From positions 1 through 56,457 of the forward strand of contig DATAIT010000072.1 of assembly GCA_036262515.1 (NCBI GenBank): a stretch of DNA of 56,457 bases, read 5' to 3'. This stretch comes from Acidimicrobiales bacterium (lineage in GTDB: Bacteria; Actinomycetota; Acidimicrobiia; Acidimicrobiales; GCA-2861595). A model generated the notes under the pieces. The model made no database searches. It saw nothing but the letters and a program-made list of their open reading frames with translations, and was not told the DNA's origin. The translations under genes were made by a program, and so were the position numbers. Shown here in pieces: positions 25,070-33,089 of the stretch. Numbering within the stretch: position 1 is the first letter of the stretch; every line of letters starts with the position of its first letter.

Positions 25070-25205
25070 GCAGGGGCGGGCATCCTGGCTCCCGGCCCGG
25101 GGACCGGTCACAGTTGCGGGTCAGCGTCGGTCTCTCACCGACTTCCCCCGTCCCCCTCCGAGGAGGGGGACCACCACCGGCATCCGGACCGGCGGCGACC
25201 TCTGC
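25070..25205 (-). ncRNA. Cobalamin (B12) riboswitch
   Basis: Read on the minus strand, the leader contains the hallmark core CCCGCAACTGTGA (25120-25108). It is preceded by GGGGGAAGTCGGTGAGAG and ACCGACGCTGA, the GGAA-x-GGTG-x-GAC-CGC pattern of AdoCbl aptamers. The B12 box GAGCCAGGATGCCCGCC follows at 25091-25075. An 8-bp GC-rich hairpin (TCCCCCTC/GAGGGGGA) occupies the P3 position. The box ends 75 nt before the ATG of the barrel gene. The intervening leader can form a TGCAC-GCCG/CGGC-GTGCA hairpin that may belong to the expression platform; the on/off mechanism is not resolved. Exact ends are approximate. Confidence 0.88.
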
Positions 25206-25213
25206 CGGGCCGC

Positions 25214-25242
25214 ACACTAGGCGCCGGCCCGGAGCCCGTCCA
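25214..25242 (-). promoter_or_regulatory. Promoter of the riboswitch-barrel-DUF4430 transcript
   Basis: Minus-strand TGGACG (25242-25237) and TAGTGT (25219-25214) are separated by 17 bp. Transcription would start near 25207, just before the aptamer. Confidence 0.5.
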
Positions 25243-25318
25243 TACGAACCGGCGCCGGCTTCCGGGGCCGTCCCGACCGGCGGTGACCCGGAAATGGCGA
25301 GGTGTGCGAACGTGCAGC

Positions 25319-26407
25319 GTGCGCCGCACGACCGAGCCGACCGTGCACGCCGTGGCGTGGCTGGTGTGGGCGCTGTCGGCGGCGGCCTGCGTCGAGCTGG
25401 CCCCCAGCCCCGTCTACGTCGCCGTCGTCATCGCGGTGGCGTTCGTCGTCGTGTCCGCCCACGGGGTGGAGACACCGCTGGCGCGCGCCTTCCCGTTGCT
25501 CCTCGCCGTGGGGGTCGTCTTCGCCGTCGTCCGGGTGCTGCTCACTGCGGCCACGGCGCACGGGATGGGCCAGGCGTGGTTCACGACGCCCCACGTCACG
25601 TTGCCCCGGCTGCTCGGGGGATTCCAGGTGGGCGGCGCCGTCGAGCCGGCCGTGGTGTTCCAGGCGGCGGCCGAGAGCTTCGCCGTCGTCGGCGTCATGG
25701 CCGTGTTCGGGGCGTTCAACGCGGTCGTGTCCCATCACGAGCTCGTCCAGGCGGCGCCCCGCGCCTTCTACGAGACCGGGCTGATCCTCACGGTGGCCGT
25801 GGCCTTCGTGCCGGCCACCGTCGCCACGGTGGCGAGGGTCCGGGAGGCGGACCGGGCCCGCACGGGTGGCCACGTCGTGCGGCGCGGCCGCCTCGTCCGC
25901 CTCGCCGTGCCCATCCTCGAGAGCGCGCTGGAGCGGGCCCTGCTGCTGGCCGAGTCGATGGACGCCCGGGGCTTCGCCGGCGCGCCGCCGTCTGCCGCCG
26001 ACCGGGCGGCGGCGTGGTGCGCGCTGGGCGGCCTGGCGGGGATCGGTGGCGCCTTCGTGGCGTTGGTGGCCAGGTCCCGGGTCCCGGCGGCGGTGCTGGC
26101 GTCGCTCGGCATGGCGGGGGTGACGGCGGCCGTCGTGGTGTCCTCCCGTCAGGTCCGCAGGGTCTCGTACCGCCCGCGGCGGATGACCCGACGGGACTGG
26201 GCGCTGGCGGGTGCATCGCTCGCCGCGCCGGCCGGCCTCGCCGTCCTGGCGCTGGCCGGCGACACCACCCTCACGTGGACCGCCAGCCCGCTGCGCGCTC
26301 CGGGCTTCGGCGCCCTGGCCGCACTGGCGCTGCTGGCCCTCACCGGGCCTGTGTGGCGGCTGCCGCGCGAGGGGGCGGCTGCGGGCGCCGATGTGGCCGC
26401 AGCATGA
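25319..26407 (+). CDS. ECF transporter transmembrane component EcfT (CbiQ-like)
   Basis: Membrane coupling subunit of an energy-coupling-factor importer. The 362-residue protein has several hydrophobic helices in the first 180 residues. The signature coupling helix ALERALLLAESMDARGF near residue 205-220 contains the Ala-Arg-Gly motif that docks on the ATPases. Two further hydrophobic pairs follow. The start is uncertain: GTG codons at 25283, 25304 and 25319 are in frame and none has a clearly spaced ribosome binding site; I chose the one closest to the first TM helix. The stop overlaps the ATPase gene (ATGA). Confidence 0.85.
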   Translation: MRRTTEPTVHAVAWLVWALSAAACVELAPSPVYVAVVIAVAFVVVSAHGVETPLARAFPLLLAVGVVFAVVRVLLTAATAHGMGQAWFTTPHVTLPRLLGGFQVGGAVEPAVVFQAAAESFAVVGVMAVFGAFNAVVSHHELVQAAPRAFYETGLILTVAVAFVPATVATVARVREADRARTGGHVVRRGRLVRLAVPILESALERALLLAESMDARGFAGAPPSAADRAAAWCALGGLAGIGGAFVALVARSRVPAAVLASLGMAGVTAAVVVSSRQVRRVSYRPRRMTRRDWALAGASLAAPAGLAVLALAGDTTLTWTASPLRAPGFGALAALALLALTGPVWRLPREGAAAGADVAAA

Positions 26408-28029
26408 GCACGGCGCAACCGGCGATCGACTACCGCGGCGTCGGGTTCGCCTACCCAGGCGGCGAGCCGGTGCTGAGCGGCGTCGACCTGGCCGTGACCG
26501 CCGGCGAGGTGCTCCTGGTCGCCGGCCCGTCCGGTTCCGGCAAGAGCACCCTGCTGCGCTGCGCCAACGGGCTCGTGCCCCACGCCAGCGGGGGTCGCTT
26601 CCGCGGCGAGGTCGTGGCCCTCGGCCGGTCCACCCGGTCACATCCGCCCCGCAAGCTGGCCGACGTCGTCGGGTTCGTGCACCAGGACCCCGAGGCCCAC
26701 TTCGTCGTCGATCGGGTGGAGGGCGACATCGCCTTCGTGCTCGAGAACCTGTCGATGGACCCCGTGGCGATGCGCCGGCGCGTCGAGGAGGTGCTCGACG
26801 CTCTCGCCATCGCCCACCTCCGGGACCGGTCGCCGGGCACGCTCTCCGGGGGTGAGCAACAGCGTGTGGCCATCGCCGGCGCCCTGGCCGCGGGCCCGTC
26901 GGCCCTCGTGCTCGACGAGCCGACCTCCCAGCTGGACCCGCAGGGGGCGGAGGACGTGCTGGCCGCGCTGGCCCGCCTCAATGCCGATCTGGGCACCACG
27001 GTGGTCATTGCCGAGCACCGGCTCGAGCGAGCCGCCCCGCTGGCGGACCGGGCTCTGCTCCTGGCACCGGCCGGCGACGGCCACCCCGGGCGTGCCGCCG
27101 CCCGTCTCGGTCCCGTGGGCGGCGTCCTGGCCGGGTACGCCGGGGCGCCCGCCGTCACGCGGCTCGGGCGGCTGCTGGGATGGGACCCGCCGCCCCTGAC
27201 GGTGCGCGACGCACGGAGGCTCGCCGCGTCGTCGGCGCCGCTGCGTGCGCTCACGGCGGGAAGCGCCCTCGGCGGTGCGGTTGGGCCGGCACACCGGGCG
27301 CCGGCGCCCGGTGCGGTGCTGCTCGCCGCCCGGGGCGTCCGGGCGTCGCTCGGCGGGCGCCAGGTGCTGCACGGCGTCGACGTCGACGTGCACGCCGGCG
27401 AGGTCGTCGCCCTGCTCGGGCGCAACGGCTCGGGGAAGACCACGCTGCTGCGAACCCTGGCCGGTCTGCTCCGTCCCGATGCGGGCGCCGTCCGCTGCGC
27501 CGGCCGCGCCGCCTACGTGCCGCAGGACCCGAACTCGCTCCTCCTCGGCCCGACGGTCCGCGCCGATGTCGCCGCCACGCCCCGGCTGCTGAAGCGGCCC
27601 GCCGACTCGGTCGACCACTGGCTGGACGCCCTCGGTCTCACGGCACTCGCCAAGCGCCATCCCCGCCAGCTGTCGGCGGGGGAGCGCCAGCGGGTGGCCG
27701 TCGCCGCGGTGGCGGCCGGCTGCCCCGACGTCCTCCTCCTGGACGAGCCGACGCGCGGGATGGACGCCCCCTCCCGTGCCGCCCTCGAGCGGGCATTGGC
27801 GGCGGTGGCGGACTCGGGCGCGGCGGCCGTCCTGGCCACCCACGACGTCGAGCTGGCGGCCCGGTGCGCCACGCGCGTCGTTGTGCTCGGCGACGGTGAC
27901 GTCGTGGCCGACGGACCGAGCCGTTCGGTGCTCGCCGGATCGTTGTTCGCGCCCCAGGTGCTGCGGGTGGCGGCCCCGTTCGTGACCGTCGAGGAGGTCG
28001 CCGCCGCCCTCCGGACCCTCCAGCGGTGA
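26404..28029 (+). CDS. ECF transporter ATPase, two ABC domains fused (EcfA-EcfA')
   Basis: Energises the importer. The 541-residue protein contains two complete nucleotide-binding domains. Domain 1 has GPSGSGKST (41-49), a Q-loop in FVHQDPEAHF, LSGGEQQR near 147 and LVLDEPTSQLD. Domain 2 has GRNGSGKTT (339-347), VPQDPNSLLL, LSAGERQR near 424, LLLDEPTRGMD and an ATHDVE H-loop. The fused arrangement replaces the usual separate A1 and A2 genes. Both flanking overlaps are 4 nt (ATGA, GTGA), so all three transporter genes should be translated together. Confidence 0.93.
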   Translation: MSTAQPAIDYRGVGFAYPGGEPVLSGVDLAVTAGEVLLVAGPSGSGKSTLLRCANGLVPHASGGRFRGEVVALGRSTRSHPPRKLADVVGFVHQDPEAHFVVDRVEGDIAFVLENLSMDPVAMRRRVEEVLDALAIAHLRDRSPGTLSGGEQQRVAIAGALAAGPSALVLDEPTSQLDPQGAEDVLAALARLNADLGTTVVIAEHRLERAAPLADRALLLAPAGDGHPGRAAARLGPVGGVLAGYAGAPAVTRLGRLLGWDPPPLTVRDARRLAASSAPLRALTAGSALGGAVGPAHRAPAPGAVLLAARGVRASLGGRQVLHGVDVDVHAGEVVALLGRNGSGKTTLLRTLAGLLRPDAGAVRCAGRAAYVPQDPNSLLLGPTVRADVAATPRLLKRPADSVDHWLDALGLTALAKRHPRQLSAGERQRVAVAAVAAGCPDVLLLDEPTRGMDAPSRAALERALAAVADSGAAAVLATHDVELAARCATRVVVLGDGDVVADGPSRSVLAGSLFAPQVLRVAAPFVTVEEVAAALRTLQR

Positions 28030-28886
28030 AGGATCGCCCCCGGCGCGAACGCGGCCGGCTGGTCGCCGTCTACGGCCTCGTCGTTCTGGTCGGCGCAGGC
28101 GCCTTCCTGTACCCCTTCTGGCTCCCGCGAGACGCCATCCCCGCCAACGCCCACGCCGGCGACGCGCCGCTGGTGGCGGCCGTGATCGGCGTGCTGGTCG
28201 TGGTCGCAGTCACCCTGGAGCTGCGGCGCGGCACGATGAACGGCGCCGCTGTCGCCGTGCTCGGTGTCCTCAGCGCAACGGCCGGGCTGCTCCGGCTGGT
28301 GGACCTGCCGGGCGGCGGGAGCGGGATCTTCTTCCTCGTGGTACTCGCCGGCGCCGCTCTCGGGCCTCGCTTCGGGATGCTGCTCGGACTGTGCGCCATG
28401 GCGACGTCGGCCCTCATCACCGGGGGGATCGGCCCGTGGCTTCCGTTCCAGATGCTCGCACTCGGGTGGATGGGGGGCAGCGCCGGCCTGGCCGGCCGTG
28501 CGACCCGCCACCTGCCGCCGCGTGCCGAGGTGGCCGTGCTCGGGGCGTTCGGCTGGGCCTGGGGTTTCGCCTTCGGCGCCATCATGAACCTGTGGTTCTG
28601 GCCCTTCGCGGTCGGCGACGGGCCGCTGTCATGGGAGCCGGGTCTGTCGTTCGGGGCCACCCTGTCGAGGTACTGGACCTTCTACGTGGCGACCTCGCTG
28701 GCCTGGGACGCGGCTGCCTCTGCGACGAACGCCGTGGTCATCGTCGTGGCGGGCCGGCAGCTGCTGGCGTCGCTCCGGCGGGTGGCGGGCCGGCTCGATC
28801 CGATCGTCGAGCTGCTCGACGACGGGCCACTCGAGGCCGGACGCGCCGGAGGCGCCCTCTCCATCGAGGGCGCCTCCGCAGGCTGA
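28026..28886 (+). CDS. ECF transporter substrate-binding S component, CblT-like
   Basis: Substrate-specific membrane subunit. The 286-residue protein has six or so hydrophobic helices, with AGAALGPRFGMLLGLCAMATSALITGG and GPWLPFQMLALGWMGG, typical of S components grouped with CblT (predicted corrinoid or dimethylbenzimidazole transport). Near the end is a cytoplasmic tail after RQLLASLRRV. The GTG at 28026 overlaps the ATPase stop. A perfect hairpin lies in its last codons. Specificity is inferred from the neighbouring B12 riboswitch; the sequence alone does not fix the ligand. Confidence 0.82.
   Translation: MKDRPRRERGRLVAVYGLVVLVGAGAFLYPFWLPRDAIPANAHAGDAPLVAAVIGVLVVVAVTLELRRGTMNGAAVAVLGVLSATAGLLRLVDLPGGGSGIFFLVVLAGAALGPRFGMLLGLCAMATSALITGGIGPWLPFQMLALGWMGGSAGLAGRATRHLPPRAEVAVLGAFGWAWGFAFGAIMNLWFWPFAVGDGPLSWEPGLSFGATLSRYWTFYVATSLAWDAAASATNAVVIVVAGRQLLASLRRVAGRLDPIVELLDDGPLEAGRAGGALSIEGASAG
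28848..28877 (+). terminator. Perfect 12-bp hairpin at the end of the ECF operon
   Basis: GGAGGCGCCCTC (28848-28859), loop TCCATC, GAGGGCGCCTCC (28866-28877), inside the last codons of the S-component gene, 9 nt before the end of its stop codon. No T-run follows. It resembles the hairpin after recA (14-bp stem, 6-nt loop). Confidence 0.5.
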
Positions 28887-28908
28887 CGTCGAGGTCCGGT
28901 ATGCGACT

Positions 28909-29235
28909 CTAGGCCGCTCGCACCGAGGGGCGGTGCGTGTGGCGCACGGCCGGCTCCTCGCCCTCGGACGAGCCGAGCCAGTGGAAGGCCGCTCGCCACA
29001 CGCTGGTCGCACCGGCGACGGTTGCGCCGGTGAGGAAGGTGCCCATCCAGTCCTCCCGGAGGGCGACGCCCCAGCCATCGAACAGTGAGAAGTCGATGGC
29101 GAAGGCGCCGATCACGGCAATGCCGAGGGTCAGCAGGCCGTGCAGCTTGGCGATGGCGGGCGCAAGGTCCTCGAACGCGTCGACGATCTTGAACAGGGCC
29201 AGTCCCAGGAGCAGGATCACGGCGAAGGTGTACAT
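28909..29235 (-). CDS. Small membrane protein of unknown function
   Basis: A 108-residue protein with an N-terminal hydrophobic segment (MYTFAVILLLGLALFKIVDAF), a second near residues 28-50 (LLTLGIAVIGAFAIDFSLF) and a third shorter one (FLTGATVAGATSVWRAAF), ending in a charged His/Arg tail. I recognise no family. The ATG at 29235 has GGAGG 11 nt upstream; the longer frame upstream of it starts at 29280. It is transcribed away from thrB. Confidence 0.7.
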   Translation of the reverse strand: MYTFAVILLLGLALFKIVDAFEDLAPAIAKLHGLLTLGIAVIGAFAIDFSLFDGWGVALREDWMGTFLTGATVAGATSVWRAAFHWLGSSEGEEPAVRHTHRPSVRAA

Positions 29236-29315
29236 GGCTGTTGTTTCCTCCTGACGGGAGGTCGTGGGTTCCCGTCGCATCTATGACCGTCGGGAAGGCC
29301 GCGTGGTAACAGGAT

Positions 29316-29321
29316 TACCGT
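29316..29321 (+). promoter_or_regulatory. -10 element TACCGT of thrB (leaderless)
   Basis: TACCGT lies 6 nt before the GTG at 29328. Confidence 0.5.
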
Positions 29322-29327
29322 GACGCC

Positions 29328-30176
29328 GTGCTTGCCCGGGCGCCCGCCTCTTCCGCCAATCTGGGCCCGGGCTTCGACACGCTGGCCCTGGCCGTGTCGC
29401 TCTACGTGGAGGTGGAGGTCGTCGCCGCGGATCGGCTGGCGCTGCATGCCGAGGGCGAGGGGAGCGACTATCCCGCCGATGCATCGCACCTCGCCGCCCG
29501 GGTCGCCAGCGGGATCGTGGGGCACGATCGCCTCGACATCACGGTGCGATCGTCGATACCGGTCGGCCGGGGACTGGGATCGTCGGCCGCGTTGGCGGCG
29601 GCGGCCGCCGCCGCCGCGGGCGCCCGCGATCCGCTGGCGGTTGCGACCGCAGTCGACGGCCATCCCGACAACGCCGCCGCCTCGGTGCTCGGCGGCCTCG
29701 TCACCGCCACCACGGTGGACGGCGCGCCCGTCGCCCGGCGGCTGCCGCTCGACCCCGGCCTCGCGTTCGTCGTGCTCGTCCCGGAGCGCACGCTGCCCAC
29801 CGAGGAGGCACGCGCCGCCCTCCCGGCGACGGTGCCCCACCACGACGCCGCGTTCAATCTCGGGCGCCTCGGCCTGCTCATCGCCGGCCTGGCCGACCAA
29901 CGCCTCCTCCTGCGGGCGTCCACCGAGGACCGCCTGCACCAAGGTCAGCGGAGCGGGTTGTTCCCGGAGGCGCCCGAACTCCTGGCGCGCCTGCTCGACG
30001 TGGGCGCGCTGGCCTCGTGCTGGTCCGGCGCCGGCCCGAGCCTCCTCGCCCTGTGCGCGGCGGATGCCGGCTCGGCCGTGCGGGCGGCGGGCGAGGAGCT
30101 TCTCGCCGAGGCCGGTGTCAGGGGGACGGCGCTCCTCCTCGGGCCCGACGTCGACGGTCTCGTGGTCGGCGGGTAG
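29328..30176 (+). CDS. thrB: Homoserine kinase
   Basis: GHMP-family kinase that phosphorylates homoserine for threonine synthesis. The 282-residue protein has RAPASSANLGPGFDTLALA at the N-terminus, the ATP-binding PVGRGLGSSAALAAAA motif near residue 80, and GHPDNAAASVLGGL. A C-terminal GHMP motif follows in SWSGAGPSLLALC form (CWSGAGPSLL). Key residues are intact. It is alone here, since thrC and the homoserine dehydrogenase gene are not in the window. The GTG start fits the -10 element. Confidence 0.9.
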   Translation: MLARAPASSANLGPGFDTLALAVSLYVEVEVVAADRLALHAEGEGSDYPADASHLAARVASGIVGHDRLDITVRSSIPVGRGLGSSAALAAAAAAAAGARDPLAVATAVDGHPDNAAASVLGGLVTATTVDGAPVARRLPLDPGLAFVVLVPERTLPTEEARAALPATVPHHDAAFNLGRLGLLIAGLADQRLLLRASTEDRLHQGQRSGLFPEAPELLARLLDVGALASCWSGAGPSLLALCAADAGSAVRAAGEELLAEAGVRGTALLLGPDVDGLVVGG

Positions 30177-30199
30177 CCGGATACACCGAGCGGCTCGGC

Positions 30200-30205
30200 T
30201 AGCGT
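30200..30205 (+). promoter_or_regulatory. -10 element TAGCGT of the zinc-ribbon gene (leaderless)
   Basis: TAGCGT is 6 nt before the ATG at 30212. Confidence 0.5.
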
Positions 30206-30211
30206 CTCGGA

Positions 30212-30364
30212 ATGGCCAGTTACGAGGGTTACTGCGTGAAGTGCCGCGAGAAGCGGGAGTTCGACGGTCAGGTCGTGGAGATGGCGAACGGCCGGCGGGC
30301 CGCCCAGGGCACCTGTCCCGTCTGCGGCACCAAGATGAATCGCATGCTGGGCAAGGACGCCTGA
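30212..30364 (+). CDS. Small zinc-ribbon protein, DUF5679-like
   Basis: A 50-residue protein: [17 protein letters not shown], a short strand region, then [17 protein letters not shown]. Two CxxC knuckles (Cys8/Cys11 and Cys37/Cys40) make a zinc ribbon. It matches the pattern of the small DUF5679 proteins found in actinobacteria. Function is unknown. It has its own leaderless promoter and sits between thrB and queF. Confidence 0.8.
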   Translation: MASYEGYCVKCREKREFDGQVVEMANGRRAAQGTCPVCGTKMNRMLGKDA

Positions 30365-30390
30365 CGGCCCTGCGGGCGCAGACGCGGCGG

Positions 30391-30396
30391 TAGCCT
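30391..30396 (+). promoter_or_regulatory. -10 element TAGCCT of queF (leaderless)
   Basis: TAGCCT is 5 nt before the GTG at 30402. Confidence 0.45.
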
Positions 30397-30401
30397 CGGG
30401 C

Positions 30402-30752
30402 GTGCCGAGCCAGTCGTCCCGAAGCCTCGAAGCTGTCCCGAACCCCAGCGTGGGGCGGGACTACGAGGTTCGCTGCCGGACCCCGGAGTTCACCTGCGTC
30501 TGCCCGCGCACCGGCCAACCCGACTTCGCCACGGTCACCATCACCTACGTGCCGGGGGACTCCATCGTCGAGCTCAAGTCGCTCAAGCTGTACCTGTGGA
30601 GCTTTCGCGACGAGGGCGCCTTCCACGAGGACGTCACCAACCGCATCCTCGACGACCTCGTCGCCGCCATCGCCCCCCGCCGGATGACCGTGCACACCGA
30701 CTGGCTCGTACGAGGCGGGATCTCCACCACGGTGGAGGCGTCGCACCCCTGA
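30402..30752 (+). CDS. queF: NADPH-dependent 7-cyano-7-deazaguanine reductase QueF
   Basis: Reduces preQ0 to preQ1 in queuosine synthesis. The 116-residue protein is of the short, single-domain (B. subtilis-like) type. It has [19 protein letters not shown] with the catalytic Cys and Asp, [21 protein letters not shown] with the NADPH-binding QueF motif and Glu, and a C-terminal [11 protein letters not shown] strand. No other queuosine gene is in the window. The frame ends where the next gene begins. Confidence 0.9.
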   Translation: MPSQSSRSLEAVPNPSVGRDYEVRCRTPEFTCVCPRTGQPDFATVTITYVPGDSIVELKSLKLYLWSFRDEGAFHEDVTNRILDDLVAAIAPRRMTVHTDWLVRGGISTTVEASHP

Positions 30753-31876
30753 CCTCGCCGGCACGCCCGCTCGATCTGCCGGCGACGGCGGCGGCTATCC
30801 GGACGGGTGCGGCCGAGGGCCTCCACCTGGGGGCCCAGGTGGCCGTGTCGTTTCGGGACCGTGCCGCCGCGTTCGTCGACGGGCTGGCCGCGCCGGGTCG
30901 CCCGATGCGGGATGACACGCTGCTCCCCTGGTTCTCGGCCACCAAGGTGGTGACGGCCGTCGCCGTGCTCCAGCAGTGGGAGCGCGGCAACCTCGCACCC
31001 GACGATCCGGTGGCCGTCCACGTCCCGGAGTTCGCGGCGGCCGGCAAGGACGGGGTGACCATCCGCCACCTGCTCACCCACACGGCAGGGCTGGCGGCGG
31101 GGGCGGGTTCTGGGCTCGGGTGGGACGAGCTGCTCGCCGCCGCGTGCTCCTCGTCGCTCGTGGCCGGGTGGCAGCCGGGCCGGCGGGCGGCGTACTCGCC
31201 GCGGCTCGGGTTCCACGTGCTCGGCGAGGTGGTGCGCCGGGTCGATGGTCGTGCATTCGACGCCTATGTCAGCGAGGAGGTGCTCGAGCCGCTGGGGATG
31301 GCCGACTCGTGGCTGGCGATGACGCCGTCCCGCTGGACGGCGTACGGCGAGCGCATGGGTGTCATACACGACACCGCAGGCGGGGCGGTGCGCCCCATCG
31401 ACACCCTGGCCCGGCCGGAGGCCTTCGCCGTCCCCTTCCCGAGCAGCAGCGGCGTCGGGCCGGCGGGTGACCTGCTCCGGTTGTTCTCCGCCCTGCTGGG
31501 CACGGGGACGCTCGACGGCGTGCGGATGCTGTCGGCGCAGACGGTGGACGCCATGTGCGCGCGGCACCGGGCCGGACTGGAGGACGAGACGTTCGGCGCT
31601 GTCGTCGACTGGGGCCTCGGCGTCATGGTGAACTCCTGGCAGTACGAGCGCCGCCCGGCGCCGTACGGCTACGGCGACGTCGCGTCATTGCGCACGTTCG
31701 GCCACGGTGGCAGCCAGTCGTCGGTCGGCTTCGCCGACCCCGACGCCGGCTTGGCCGCCGTCGTGATCTTCAACGGGATGGCGGGAGAGGCCCGGCATCA
31801 CCGGCGCACACAGCCCGTGCTGAACGCCCTGTACGAGGACCTCGGGCTCACCGGACGTACCCCTTCCGGGGGTTGA
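30749..31876 (+). CDS. Serine hydrolase, beta-lactamase (class C/EstB-like) family
   Basis: A 375-residue penicillin-binding-protein-like esterase or peptidase. The nucleophile motif SATK is in [18 protein letters not shown] near residue 75. A YSP triad replaces the usual YxN in [18 protein letters not shown]-terminal [16 protein letters not shown] supplies the HGG of the third motif. No signal peptide is seen, so it is likely cytoplasmic. No ATG, GTG or TTG fits the start of the domain; the frame meets the queF stop at a CTG (30749), taken here. The alternatives are a GTG at 30596, deep inside queF, or a GTG at 30839, inside the domain. Confidence 0.8.
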   Translation: MTSPARPLDLPATAAAIRTGAAEGLHLGAQVAVSFRDRAAAFVDGLAAPGRPMRDDTLLPWFSATKVVTAVAVLQQWERGNLAPDDPVAVHVPEFAAAGKDGVTIRHLLTHTAGLAAGAGSGLGWDELLAAACSSSLVAGWQPGRRAAYSPRLGFHVLGEVVRRVDGRAFDAYVSEEVLEPLGMADSWLAMTPSRWTAYGERMGVIHDTAGGAVRPIDTLARPEAFAVPFPSSSGVGPAGDLLRLFSALLGTGTLDGVRMLSAQTVDAMCARHRAGLEDETFGAVVDWGLGVMVNSWQYERRPAPYGYGDVASLRTFGHGGSQSSVGFADPDAGLAAVVIFNGMAGEARHHRRTQPVLNALYEDLGLTGRTPSGG

Positions 31877-31900
31877 CAGGATTTGAACAGCGTATAAGAT
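31873..31900 (+). promoter_or_regulatory. Promoter of the TetR gene (TTGACA / TAAGAT)
   Basis: TTGACA (31873-31878) and TAAGAT (31895-31900) are separated by 16 bp, the best -35/-10 pair in the window. TAAGAT is 8 nt before the ATG, so the transcript is leaderless or nearly so. Autoregulation by the TetR protein is possible, but no clear operator palindrome was found. Confidence 0.65.
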
Positions 31901-31908
31901 TACCGATC

Positions 31909-32559
31909 ATGGTGCAGGAAACGGCGGAGCCGCCCGACTGGCGGGAGTCCCGACGGCGCTCGGCGCAGTCGGTCATCGTGCAGGCGGCCTGGTCCGTCGT
32001 GCACGAGGACGGCCTGGCTGCGCTTTCCCTGCGCGACCTCGCCCGGCGGGCGGGCATCACGACCCCGACGGTGTACGCGTACTTCGCCTCCAAGAACGAC
32101 ATCTACGACGCCATGTTCTGCGAGGCGGCCGAGCAGTTCGAGCTGTCCGCCACGGCACCCTACGACGTCGACGACCCGCGACAGGTCCTGGTGGCCAGCG
32201 TCCACCGCTTCGTCGACTTCTGCACGAGCGACCTGGCTCGGTACCAACTGCTGTTCCAGCGGGCGATCCCCGGGTTCGAACCATCGGCTGCGTCCTACGC
32301 TCCCGCCGTCCGGACCCTGGCCCGGGTCCAGGACCAACTCGCCGCCATTGGCATCGCCGACGGGAAGTACGTCGACATGTGGACGGCGTGGACCACCGGG
32401 CTGGTCGACCAGCAGATCGCCAACGACCCGGGCGGTGACCGTTGGATCCGGCTGATCGAGGACTTCGTCGCCATGTTCCTGGCGCATTGCTCGCCGGCCG
32501 GGCCTCGTGCACCGGACCCGGCCCCACGACGAACCCGCCCGCGACGAACCTCGCCATGA
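31909..32559 (+). CDS. TetR/AcrR family transcriptional regulator
   Basis: A 216-residue regulator. The N-terminal helix-turn-helix is in VIVQAAWSVVHEDGLAALSL, DLARRAGITTPTVYAYFASK (about residues 22-65). The ligand domain (about 75-195) carries a WTAWTTGLVDQQIANDPGG helix typical of one TetR C-terminal class. The tail is Pro/Arg-rich. It lies 85 bp before a VOC-family gene, the most likely target along with itself. Confidence 0.9.
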   Translation: MVQETAEPPDWRESRRRSAQSVIVQAAWSVVHEDGLAALSLRDLARRAGITTPTVYAYFASKNDIYDAMFCEAAEQFELSATAPYDVDDPRQVLVASVHRFVDFCTSDLARYQLLFQRAIPGFEPSAASYAPAVRTLARVQDQLAAIGIADGKYVDMWTAWTTGLVDQQIANDPGGDRWIRLIEDFVAMFLAHCSPAGPRAPDPAPRRTRPRRTSP

Positions 32560-32644
32560 CGACGAGGAACTTCCGCCTCGCGCCTTCCCCGGCGACTCCG
32601 CCGGCCATCGCCCTCTCGCCATCCACACCGACAAGGAGAAGAAC

Positions 32645-33079
32645 ATGTCGAGCGTCACGCGTCCCCGGACGCACCACATCGCCCTCACCGTCACCGACAT
32701 CGACGCCAGTGTCGACTGGTACCAGGCCATCTTCGGCGTCAACTTCAAGATGGACGTCCCCCACCAGGGCGGCGTCGGGAAGCTCCTGATGGACGACAGC
32801 GGCGAGCTCGTGATCGTGCTCCACCGCCACGACGGCAACGAGGGGGCCCTGTTCGACGAGACGGCCACGGGGCTCGACCACGTCGGCTTCTTCGTGCCGG
32901 GCAGGGCCGATCTCCAGGCGTGGCAGGAACACCTCGAGCGCGGCGGTGTCACCCGTAGCGAGACGGCGGCCAAGCCTTCGACGCAGTCGCCGATCGCCGA
33001 CGAGGCCTACGGGTCGGTGCTGGTGTTCCGCGACCCCGACAACATCCAGCTGGAGATCTTCAGTCCGCCCGGGGCTTGA
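32645..33079 (+). CDS. VOC family (glyoxalase/dioxygenase-like) protein
   Basis: A 144-residue vicinal-oxygen-chelate protein with two beta-alpha-beta-beta-beta modules. Candidate metal ligands are His in PRTHHIALTV, His in LVIVLHRHD, His in GLDHVGFFVPG and Glu in NIQLEIFSPPG. The ATG at 32645 has AAGGAGA 6 nt upstream, a good ribosome binding site. The substrate is unknown. Its place after a TetR gene suggests inducible expression. Confidence 0.88.
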   Translation: MSSVTRPRTHHIALTVTDIDASVDWYQAIFGVNFKMDVPHQGGVGKLLMDDSGELVIVLHRHDGNEGALFDETATGLDHVGFFVPGRADLQAWQEHLERGGVTRSETAAKPSTQSPIADEAYGSVLVFRDPDNIQLEIFSPPGA

Positions 33080-33089
33080 GCATCGGCGT

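Noticed and set aside
25001-25083. Longer start for the barrel protein at 25083
   Set aside because: It would place coding sequence over the B12 box and loses the GGAGG site before the ATG at 24999.
25057-26404. N-terminal extension of the fused ABC ATPase frame upstream of 26404
   Set aside because: It reads out of frame through EcfT and over the riboswitch; the ATG at 26404 with its ATGA overlap is the natural start.
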